A DNA stretch of 5,161 bases from Gammaproteobacteria bacterium (GTDB lineage: Bacteria > Pseudomonadota > Gammaproteobacteria > Pseudomonadales > Azotimanducaceae), in contig JAPUJX010000344.1 of NCBI GenBank assembly GCA_027295975.1, positions 1-5,161 on the forward strand, in the 5' to 3' direction. The notes below the pieces were generated by a model that searched no databases, was not told where the DNA came from, and was given only the letters and a program-made list of their open reading frames with translations. The translations under genes were made by a program, and so were the position numbers. Below are positions 1 through 5,161 of the stretch, piece by piece. Each line of letters opens with the position of its first letter. Position 1 is the first letter of the stretch.

Positions 1-49
1 TATCCAACCGTACTTCACTACCCACGTGGTGCGTCAACGGCCGAAGTAT

Positions 50-75
50 GGAAAATTCGCACGATGCGAAATTCC
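50..75. repeat. Imperfect inverted repeat upstream of priA
   Basis: GGAA (50-53) plus TTCGC (56-60) pair with GCGAA (66-70) plus TTCC (72-75). This gives a nine-pair stem with a small AA/A internal loop and the apical loop ACGAT. It is not followed by a T-run, so it is not a good intrinsic terminator. A second, looser inverted repeat lies just upstream: CGTACTTC at 9-16 against GAAGTATG at 43-50, with one G-U pair, enclosing the palindrome CCACGTGG at 22-29. The structure is seen directly; a role as processing site, operator or end of an upstream transcript is undetermined. Confidence 0.4.
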
Positions 76-94
76 GGAAATGACCAAGTTACCT

Positions 95-123
95 TAGTGA
101 TCTAACAGACCAGATCTTACAAT
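95..123 (+). promoter_or_regulatory. Weak candidate sigma-70 promoter for priA
   Basis: TACAAT at 118-123 matches the -10 consensus TATAAT at five of six positions. The hexamer 17 bases upstream, TAGTGA at 95-100, matches the -35 consensus TTGACA at only three of six. Initiation would fall near 129-131 and leave a leader of about 22-24 bases before the TTG start of priA. The placement is sensible, but the -35 box is poor and such matches arise by chance. Confidence 0.3.
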
Positions 124-152
124 GACCGACAAAACATAGAGTAGCAGTCGAG

Positions 153-2315
153 TTGACCACCTCCGCTGAAACTGTCCGTGTAGCCGTACCCAGGCCGCTG
201 CACGCCCTGTTCGACTATTCGATTCCCGACGGGCTTGCGACTCCCGTCATCGGCGCGCGCGTTGCCGTGCCGTTCGGCCGGCAGCGGTTGACGGCAATTT
301 GCGTGGCGCGCAATCCCCCGGATGCCCATAGCACGCTCAAGCCCATCCATGCGGTACTGGATGACGGAAATGCTTTTGGGGATGAGCTTTACGAACTTGC
401 CTCGTGGCTTGCCGAGTACTATCACCATCCCCTCGGCGAGGTATTCGGGACGATCCTGCCCGTTGCCGCTCGACGGGAAGTGGAACTCGTCATCCATCAT
501 CCGGAGACCTGGCAACGCACCGATAAATGCGCGGACCTGACCAGGGCCCCAAAGCAGCAGGCTCTTGTCGACCACTTCGAATCCGAAGGCGGGGTGCTTG
601 AAGCGACCCAGCTTCGCGAGGCAGGCTTCAAACGCGCAATTATTCGGGCGATTGCAGGGAAAGGGCTCATCGCCCCCACCACCTTTGCACCACCGCGCGA
701 GCAACTTGCCTCGGAGGTTCCGGTGCTCAATTCCGAACAGACCCTGGTGCTCGCAGCATTAATAGAACACCTCGATGGGTTTGCACCGAGCCTGCTCGAT
801 GGCATCACCGGCAGCGGCAAAACGGAAATTTACCTGCGCTTGATCGAGAGATTGCGCGCGGAAGGGCGACAGGTCCTCGTTCTCGTGCCGGAAATCGCTC
901 TGACTCCACAAACCGTGGCCCGTTTTCAACAACGTTTCGGCGTCGCCGAGGTATTGCACTCAAACCTCACCGCCGGCCAACGTCTCCAGACCTGGTTGAA
1001 ATGCAAACGGGGTGACGTTGGAATCCTCATCGGCACGCGTTCTGCCATCCTGACACCATTCGCCAATCTTGGGCTGATCGTCGTAGACGAAGAACACGAT
1101 AGCTCCTTCAAACAGACAGACGGCCTGCGTTACTCGGCCCGGGACGTGGCGGTGAAACGTGCTCAGAACCTGGGTATTCCCATGCTTCTCGGCACAGCAA
1201 CACCTTCTCTGGAATCGCTTCTCAATGCGAAAAGCGGCCGTTACCGGCACCTGCGGCTGACCAGACGTGCAGGCGGCGCTGAGCTACCCAGCTTTCATCT
1301 GCTCGATATTCGTGGACACAAGCTGGCGGATGGGCTGAGCGTGCCGCTGCAACAGATCATCAACAGACATCTGGGCGCGGATGGCCAGGTGCTCGTGTTC
1401 CTCAACCGCCGCGGATATGCGCCAAGTTACCTTTGTCCCTATTGCGGTTGGCAGGCAACCTGCTCCCAGTGCGACACGCCGATGACCTTACACAAAACGC
1501 CTCCCGCCTTGATCTGTCACCACTGTGCCCGCCGCGAAACCCCATCATCATCGTGCCCGGCTTGCGGCCGGCAAAGTCCAATCGCCATCGGAATCGGCAC
1601 TCAGCGGGCCGCGGAAGGCCTGTTGGCACTTTTTCCGGATACACCCCTGTACCGTATCGACAGAGACTCCACCCGCAGCCGGCGGCGCATGGAGGAGCAG
1701 TTTCAAGCCATCCGCCAGGGACAACCGGCGATCCTCGTCGGCACCCAGATGCTCGCCAAAGGCCATCATTTTCCCAACGTTACCCTGGTTGCGGTGTTGA
1801 ACGCGGACGGTGGCTTCTGCAGCGCAGATTTCCGCGCACCGGAACGCACCGCACAGCTCATTATTCAAGTTGCCGGACGAGCCGGACGGGCCCAACGCCC
1901 GGGCCAGGTCTGGATTCAAACTTACCAACCGGAAAACCCACTACTGGTCTCACTCATCGAGGAAGGTTACGAAAGCTTCGCTACCGCCGAGCTGGAATCG
2001 AGACATCGAAGTGGCCTGCCCCCGTATCGACCCATGGCGATGGTGCGCGCGGAAAGCCGGGATACCGCATTACCCATCGCGTTCCTCACCGACCTTCGCA
2101 CGGCCCTTGCGGGCGAATTCGAGATTCTTGGACCCGCACCGGCACCTGTTCAGCGTATCGCAGACCGAAACCGTTATCAGCTTCTGCTGCTCGCCGACAA
2201 CCGCCGCGCATTACATCTCGGTCTGCACCGGTTGCGGGACAAAATCGCCAAGGATCACCCCGTATCAGCCAACCTGCGATGGTCACTCGACGTCGACCCA
2301 TACGACACATTCTGA
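153..2315 (+). CDS. priA: Primosomal protein N', replication restart helicase PriA
   Basis: PriA is a superfamily 2 DNA helicase (3'-5') that recognises abandoned forks and D-loops and directs reloading of DnaB through PriB/DnaT or PriC. The 720 residues are close to E. coli PriA (732). The N-terminal 3'-end-binding domain (about 1-105) starts VRVAVPRPLHALFDYS; a winged-helix region follows. Helicase motifs: Walker A GITGSGKTE 217-225 (Lys223), DEEH 312-315, GTATP 347-351, NRRG 418-421, GTQMLAKGHHF 530-540, QVAGRAGR 572-579. All eight zinc-binding cysteines are present (428, 431, 437, 440, 455, 458, 468, 471). The end WSLDVDP is the usual PriA tail. The start is TTG: an in-frame TGA lies at 123-125, no ATG or GTG occurs between it and the TTG, and the first domain begins at once. 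The ribosome site is weak (GAG-rich 138-152), which would suit low expression. Leu325 sits where E. coli has Trp in the GWRYHARD loop. Confidence 0.97.
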   Translation: MTTSAETVRVAVPRPLHALFDYSIPDGLATPVIGARVAVPFGRQRLTAICVARNPPDAHSTLKPIHAVLDDGNAFGDELYELASWLAEYYHHPLGEVFGTILPVAARREVELVIHHPETWQRTDKCADLTRAPKQQALVDHFESEGGVLEATQLREAGFKRAIIRAIAGKGLIAPTTFAPPREQLASEVPVLNSEQTLVLAALIEHLDGFAPSLLDGITGSGKTEIYLRLIERLRAEGRQVLVLVPEIALTPQTVARFQQRFGVAEVLHSNLTAGQRLQTWLKCKRGDVGILIGTRSAILTPFANLGLIVVDEEHDSSFKQTDGLRYSARDVAVKRAQNLGIPMLLGTATPSLESLLNAKSGRYRHLRLTRRAGGAELPSFHLLDIRGHKLADGLSVPLQQIINRHLGADGQVLVFLNRRGYAPSYLCPYCGWQATCSQCDTPMTLHKTPPALICHHCARRETPSSSCPACGRQSPIAIGIGTQRAAEGLLALFPDTPLYRIDRDSTRSRRRMEEQFQAIRQGQPAILVGTQMLAKGHHFPNVTLVAVLNADGGFCSADFRAPERTAQLIIQVAGRAGRAQRPGQVWIQTYQPENPLLVSLIEEGYESFATAELESRHRSGLPPYRPMAMVRAESRDTALPIAFLTDLRTALAGEFEILGPAPAPVQRIADRNRYQLLLLADNRRALHLGLHRLRDKIAKDHPVSANLRWSLDVDPYDTF

Positions 2316-2336
2316 AAAGGGTCTATAGTAGCCACC

Positions 2337-2921
2337 ATGCCCAAAGACTTCGCAAACCGGTCCAGCCCCACAAAAAAATCAAGATCCGCGGGTCGCCCCC
2401 ACGCCAAGGCGGCCCCCGGCAAGCGTAATAAGGCGCCCGCAAAAACCATCTTTCACGGCGCGAGCTTTTCGGCGGGCATCGTCCTTGGGGTCCTGCTCGC
2501 GGTCCTGGGGGCCTATGTCCCATCGTTTTTCGAAGACGGGCTGAAACAGATCACCGAGCGGCGTCTCCAGGCGGCACCGGCGTTACGGTTCGAATTTGAC
2601 CAAATCCTGCGCCACGGTGAGATCGTCACCGACCCCCGAGCTTATGTTGCCCCGAAGGACGCAGAAGCAGACAAGTCCATGGAATACCTGCTGCAGGCCG
2701 CATCCTTCCGTAGTCAGGACGATGCGGAAGGCCTGCGGGCAATACTCCTGTTGATGGACCTGCCGACTAATTCACAACGGGTGCGGCTCGAGAATGGCGC
2801 GTGGTTTCGGGTCCTGGTGGGTCCGTTTTCCACTCAGGTCCAGGCGCAACGGGTAATGACCCGCTTACGCCAACGCAACATATCGGCATTAATGATCAAA
2901 CGGCCGGTTTCTTCTGTCTGA
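2337..2921 (+). CDS. Membrane-anchored SPOR-domain protein, FtsN-like
   Basis: The protein has 194 residues in bitopic FtsN-like order: a Lys/Arg/Pro-rich cytoplasmic tail (1-38), one hydrophobic segment (about 41-61), a short periplasmic linker, and a C-terminal SPOR domain (about 115-190) with the typical YLLQAASF start and WFRVLVGPF core. SPOR domains bind glycan strands lacking stem peptides at the division septum, so a role in cell division or septal peptidoglycan is the best inference. The linker segment FEFDQILRHGEIV (85-97) resembles the FYxxLPxxEV-type stretch of FtsN-like proteins beside hslV in other gammaproteobacteria. At 194 residues it is much shorter than E. coli FtsN (319), so true FtsN function is not certain. 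It lies 21 bases after priA in the same reading frame, separated by one TGA, which suggests co-transcription. The ATG has only a distant AAAGGG (2316-2321) as ribosome site. Confidence 0.9.
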   Translation: MPKDFANRSSPTKKSRSAGRPHAKAAPGKRNKAPAKTIFHGASFSAGIVLGVLLAVLGAYVPSFFEDGLKQITERRLQAAPALRFEFDQILRHGEIVTDPRAYVAPKDAEADKSMEYLLQAASFRSQDDAEGLRAILLLMDLPTNSQRVRLENGAWFRVLVGPFSTQVQAQRVMTRLRQRNISALMIKRPVSSV

Positions 2922-2981
2922 GTTCCGCCGGCGTTTCCCACTCTCGCCTGAAACATCCTCTTCAGCACCCGAATTCAGATC

Positions 2982-3011
2982 GTTGAAATCCGGTGAAACG
3001 AACCCCACTAT
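2982..3011 (+). promoter_or_regulatory. Sigma-32 (RpoH) heat-shock promoter for hslVU
   Basis: GTTGAAA at 2982-2988 and CCCCACTAT at 3003-3011, separated by 14 bases, match the RpoH consensus CTTGAAA / CCCCATnTa in both boxes and in spacing. Initiation is expected near 3017-3019, giving a leader of about 110 bases before hslV. In E. coli the hslVU operon is known to be controlled by sigma-32, so position and gene agree. No equally good sigma-70 match overlaps it. The match is seen in the sequence; activity is inferred. Confidence 0.75.
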
Positions 3012-3058
3012 GGTTAGCTGGTTCCAGTCGCAAAAGAACTGAAGCCGGCTTGATGGAA

Positions 3059-3080
3059 AAATTGCCTTGTGGGGCAATTT
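3059..3080 (+). promoter_or_regulatory. Hairpin in the hslVU mRNA leader
   Basis: AAATTGCC (3059-3066) and GGCAATTT (3073-3080) form a perfect eight-pair stem with the six-base loop TTGTGG. It lies about 40 bases after the predicted heat-shock start site. There is no T-run after it (CTGG follows), so it is not an intrinsic terminator. The E. coli hslVU leader also carries an inverted repeat, reported to affect transcript stability, so an mRNA-stabilising role is plausible here but inferred. Confidence 0.55.
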
Positions 3081-3110
3081 CTGGACAAGATCCAGTTGAT
3101 ACTCATATCA
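3081..3110 (+). promoter_or_regulatory. Two small leader hairpins abutting the hslV ribosome site
   Basis: CTGGA (3081-3085) pairs with TCCAG (3091-3095) around the loop CAAGA, directly adjoining the preceding hairpin. TGATA (3097-3101) then pairs with TATCA (3106-3110) around the loop CTCA. The last A of the second stem is also the first base of the Shine-Dalgarno-like AGGGGA. Each stem has only five pairs, so stability alone is modest; their head-to-tail placement is what stands out. Loop CAAGA could also pair weakly with the TTG of the upstream loop. Confidence 0.4.
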
Positions 3111-3115
3111 GGGGA
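3110..3115 (+). promoter_or_regulatory. hslV ribosome-binding site
   Basis: AGGGGA is the only purine-rich Shine-Dalgarno-like stretch ahead of hslV. It lies 13 bases from the ATG, longer than usual. The palindrome CCGATCGG (3120-3127) occupies most of that spacer. An in-frame TGA at 3117-3119 excludes a further upstream start, so the ATG at 3129 is fixed. Confidence 0.55.
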
Positions 3116-3128
3116 TTGACCGATCGGC

Positions 3129-3671
3129 ATGGAACAGTTTCACGGCACAACGATCCTTTGTGTGCGAAGCACCACCCAGGTCGCCCTGGGTGGCGACGGC
3201 CAGGTATCCCTCGGCCAGACCATCATGAAAGGCAATGCCCGCAAGGTACGCAGGTTGTACCAGGATAAGGTGTTGTCCGGGTTTGCCGGTGGCACGGCCG
3301 ATGCCTTCACGCTCTTCGAGCGCTTCGAGGCGATGCTCGAAAAGTATCAGGGTAACCTTACCAGGGCGGCCGTGGAACTTGCGAAGGACTGGCGCTCGGA
3401 TCGAGCGCTGAGACGTCTGGAAGCAATGCTCATAGTAGCCGACGCCGAGACTTCGCTGTTGATCAGCGGCACCGGCGACGTTATCGAGCCGGAACACGGG
3501 CTCATCGCCATTGGGTCCGGTGGACCGTACGCACAGTCCGCTGCGCGGGCACTGACGGAAAACACTTCACTTGACGCGCAAACCACCGTCGAAAAGTCGC
3601 TCGCCATCGCGGCGGATATTTGCGTCTATACCAACCACGATCGCACGATTGAGGTACTCGATCTCCAATGA
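3129..3671 (+). CDS. hslV: HslV (ClpQ), threonine peptidase subunit of HslVU protease
   Basis: HslV forms a double hexameric ring of N-terminal-threonine peptidases, the bacterial relative of the 20S proteasome beta subunit. It degrades proteins unfolded by HslU in the cytoplasm. The precursor is 180 residues. The short propeptide MEQFHG precedes the catalytic Thr7, which becomes Thr1 after self-cleavage. In mature numbering the other active-site residues are all in place: Asp17 in GGDGQ, Lys33 in NARKVRRLY, Gly45 in [11 protein letters not shown], and Ser124 in GSGGPYAQ. The protein ends [17 protein letters not shown], the normal C-terminus. Oddities: mature residues 5 and 8 are Cys and Ser (TTILCVRS) where E. 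coli has Ser and Arg (TTIVSVRR). The gene lies behind a sigma-32-like promoter and overlaps hslU by ATGA, so the two subunits are probably translationally coupled. Confidence 0.98.
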   Translation: MEQFHGTTILCVRSTTQVALGGDGQVSLGQTIMKGNARKVRRLYQDKVLSGFAGGTADAFTLFERFEAMLEKYQGNLTRAAVELAKDWRSDRALRRLEAMLIVADAETSLLISGTGDVIEPEHGLIAIGSGGPYAQSAARALTENTSLDAQTTVEKSLAIAADICVYTNHDRTIEVLDLQ

Positions 3672-4993
3672 CCTTGATGACCCCTCGAGAAATCGTCCAT
3701 GAACTGGACCGGCATATCATAGGCCAGGACAGTGCCAAGCGGGCGGTGGCGATAGCAGTGCGCAACCGCTGGCGGCGCATGCAGTTAGAACCTGAAATGC
3801 GCGAAGAGGTGACCCCGAAGAACATTCTCATGATCGGGCCAACGGGGGTTGGAAAAACGGAAATTGCAAGAAGGCTCGCCCGGCTTGCCAACGCACCGTT
3901 CATCAAGATCGAAGCAACCAAGTTCACAGAGGTTGGTTACGTCGGGCGGGACGTCGAATCGATTATCCGGGATCTCGCCGACGTAGCGGTAAAGATGTTG
4001 CGAGAAGATCAGATTGCCCGCGTCCAACATCGAGCCGATGAAGCCGCCGAAGAACGCATCCTCGACGCATTGCTGCCTGAACTTCGACCGGTGGCTCAAG
4101 GGGAAGCCCCGGAAGATTCGAACACCCGCCAACTCTTTCGTAAGCGGTTGCGCGAAGGGGAGCTTGACGATAAGGAAATCGACATCGACATCGAAGCGGC
4201 ATCGGTAGGCGTCGAGATCATGGCACCGCCCGGAATGGAAGAAATGACCAGCCAGCTTCAGAACATGTTCAACAACCTGGGCAGCGCGAAGAAGCGCAGC
4301 GTCCGGCTGAAGATCAAAGAGGCTCAACGCAAGCTTCGCGAAGAGGAAGCAGGAAAACTCGTCAACGAAGAAGAGGTGAAAACCAAGGCGGTGGAGATCG
4401 TCGAGCAAACGGGCATCGTATTCCTCGACGAACTCGACAAGATCGCCAAACGCGGCGAAACCTCCGGTGTCGACGTGTCCCGCGAAGGTGTGCAGCGAGA
4501 CCTGCTGCCACTCATCGAGGGTTGCACCGTTTCCACCAAATATGGAATGGTCCGTACGGACCACATTCTGTTCATCGCATCCGGCGCATTTCACCTGACA
4601 AAACCTTCCGATCTCATTCCGGAACTACAGGGCAGACTACCCATTCGCGTCGAGTTGAGTGCATTAACGGCGGAAGATTTCAAACGCATACTGGTTGAGC
4701 CCAAAGCCTCCCTCACCGAGCAGTATCAGGCGTTGCTGGCCACGGAGGATGTCGCCGTGGAATTCACGGAAGACGGTCTCGAGCGAATTGCCGAACTCGC
4801 CTGGCACGTAAACGAGTCCACCGAAAATATCGGCGCGCGACGTTTGCACACGGTTTTGGAACGGCTTCTGGAAGACATTTCTTTCGGAGCAACGGAATGG
4901 AATCAGGCAACCGTGGTAGTTGACGAAAATTACGTCAACGAACACGTCGGTGAGCTTGCGAAGAACGAAGATTTGTCTCGTTACATTCTCTAG
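3668..4993 (+). CDS. hslU: HslU (ClpY), AAA+ unfoldase subunit of HslVU protease
   Basis: HslU is the hexameric ATPase that recognises, unfolds and threads substrates into HslV. The 441 residues compare with 443 in E. coli. Seen in order: MTPREIV N-terminus with [22 protein letters not shown]; Walker A GPTGVGKT 57-64 (Lys63); pore loop GYVG 90-93 (Tyr91); the HslU-specific I-domain, about 110-243, with the conserved [13 protein letters not shown]; Walker B FLDELDK with Asp254 and Glu255; arginine finger Arg323 in LQGRLPIR; sensor 2 GARR with Arg391. The C-terminal EDLSRYIL is the tail that docks into HslV and activates it, so the protein is intact. Start: the ATG overlaps the hslV stop (ATGA), with GAGG at 3651-3654 as a distant ribosome site. 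[10 protein letters not shown] aligns with E. coli MSEMTPREIV, so the first ATG rather than the one at 3677 is preferred. Its stop codon lies within a CTAG that borders the downstream repeat element. Confidence 0.98.
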   Translation: MTLMTPREIVHELDRHIIGQDSAKRAVAIAVRNRWRRMQLEPEMREEVTPKNILMIGPTGVGKTEIARRLARLANAPFIKIEATKFTEVGYVGRDVESIIRDLADVAVKMLREDQIARVQHRADEAAEERILDALLPELRPVAQGEAPEDSNTRQLFRKRLREGELDDKEIDIDIEAASVGVEIMAPPGMEEMTSQLQNMFNNLGSAKKRSVRLKIKEAQRKLREEEAGKLVNEEEVKTKAVEIVEQTGIVFLDELDKIAKRGETSGVDVSREGVQRDLLPLIEGCTVSTKYGMVRTDHILFIASGAFHLTKPSDLIPELQGRLPIRVELSALTAEDFKRILVEPKASLTEQYQALLATEDVAVEFTEDGLERIAELAWHVNESTENIGARRLHTVLERLLEDISFGATEWNQATVVVDENYVNEHVGELAKNEDLSRYIL

Positions 4994-5004
4994 GGAACCT
5001 CTGA

Positions 5005-5025
5005 TCAATTATCAATTATCAATTA
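5005..5025. repeat. Three tandem TCAATTA heptamers
   Basis: Three perfect, uninterrupted copies of TCAATTA occur at 5005-5011, 5012-5018 and 5019-5025. The patch is strikingly AT-rich against the GC-rich genes around it. It lies 11 bases inside the presumed element end. Such short arrays can change copy number by slippage. Confidence 0.95.
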
Positions 5026-5115
5026 CTCAGCGCGCCCTGCGGGAGCTTCTCGCGTCCGTCAGTGCGGCGTTGCAGCCCTTGCCAATATGCTCGATATTAC
5101 CTGCGGAGCTACGAG

Positions 5116-5156
5116 GCGCAATCTTTGATTGCGCTTTGGCCAATCGTAGATTGGCC
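5116..5156. repeat. Two tandem palindromes sharing a CAATC-N3-GATTG core
   Basis: GCGCAATC (5116-5123) and GATTGCGC (5127-5134) form a perfect eight-pair stem around TTT. GGCCAATC (5138-5145) and GATTGGCC (5149-5156) form a second perfect eight-pair stem around GTA. The two start 22 bases apart and share the core CAATC-N3-GATTG, so they look like diverged tandem copies. The first is followed by only three T and the second by CCCTT before the window ends. They could stop transcription after hslU, but neither is a classical terminator. Confidence 0.85.
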
Positions 5157-5161
5157 CCCTT

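Larger units (their letters stand above)
4994..5161. mobile_element. Partial MITE or IS5-like element end, cut by window
   Basis: Right after CTAG (4990-4993, containing the hslU stop) the sequence reads GGAACCTCTGATCAATTA, which resembles terminal inverted repeats of small IS5-type elements as I remember them. CTAG also fits the YTAR target duplicated by IS5. Inside are an AT-rich heptamer repeat, an AATAT/ATATT hairpin (5084-5098), an imperfect direct repeat of CCTGCGGGAGCT (5036-5047) as CCTGCGGAGCT (5100-5110), and two tandem palindromes. No transposase can be recognised. The far end and its inverted repeat lie outside the window, so neither target duplication nor element type can be shown. 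It may instead be a non-mobile intergenic repeat. Confidence 0.4.

Noticed and set aside
1..105. Open + frame from the window edge to TAA at 103-105, possibly the 3' end of an upstream gene
   Set aside because: The 34 residues are not recognisable, and all three + frames stay open over the first 80 bases, so openness is not evidence.
122..139. Five-codon ATG mini-ORF before priA
   Set aside because: It lacks a ribosome site, overlaps the candidate -10 element, and would lie upstream of the predicted transcript start.
2302..2329. ACGACA / TATAGT promoter-like pair just before the SPOR gene
   Set aside because: Spacing is 16 bases and the -10 match is fair, but initiation would fall at or next to the ATG and give a leaderless mRNA. 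Co-transcription with priA is simpler.
2331..2339. GCCACCATG resembling a eukaryotic Kozak sequence at the SPOR start
   Set aside because: The locus is plainly bacterial; this is a chance match.
1433..2428. A 331-codon + strand open frame overlapping the 3' half of priA
   Set aside because: Its translation is rich in Arg, Pro and Ser with no family features, and it overlaps intact priA and the SPOR gene out of frame. It is a shadow of GC-rich coding sequence.
2948..2965. CTGAA/TTCAG inverted repeat after the SPOR gene as a terminator
   Set aside because: The stem has only five pairs with an eight-base loop and no following T-run, so it is too weak to call.
3785..4594. A 269-codon antisense open frame within hslU
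   Set aside because: hslU is complete and conserved on the + strand; the antisense frame shows no domain or independent start signals.

Overview
The window reads as chromosome of a moderately GC-rich gammaproteobacterium outside the enterics. The evidence is the run of complete, collinear genes priA, a membrane-anchored SPOR-domain gene, hslV and hslU, all on the + strand, with protein sequences clearly of the gamma/beta type (HslV begins [10 protein letters not shown], HslU ends EDLSRYIL). No genus can be named from the sequence alone. This is mostly a conserved housekeeping locus. I see no new multi-gene system in it; the less ordinary material is in the non-coding DNA.

Layout. Positions 1-152 hold a short upstream region with inverted repeats and a weak promoter-like -10 element. 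priA (153-2315) starts at TTG and encodes the replication-restart helicase. Only 21 bases separate it from a 194-residue SPOR-domain protein with one membrane segment (2337-2921), FtsN-like in architecture. A 207-base gap (2922-3128) contains a very good match to a sigma-32 (heat-shock) promoter, followed by a leader with three consecutive small hairpins. hslV (3129-3671) and hslU (3668-4993) overlap by ATGA and encode the two parts of the HslVU (ClpQY) protease. After the hslU stop codon the sequence changes character: a CTAG-adjacent GGAACCTCTGA end, three tandem TCAATTA heptamers, and two tandem 8-bp-stem palindromes running up to the window edge. This looks like the end of a small mobile or MITE-like element, cut by the window.

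How the genes work together. PriA restarts stalled replication forks. The SPOR protein probably binds septal peptidoglycan in the periplasm. HslV is the threonine peptidase chamber and HslU the AAA+ unfoldase that feeds it. priA and the SPOR gene are probably co-transcribed. hslVU probably has its own heat-inducible promoter and may also receive read-through, since no convincing terminator separates it from the SPOR gene.
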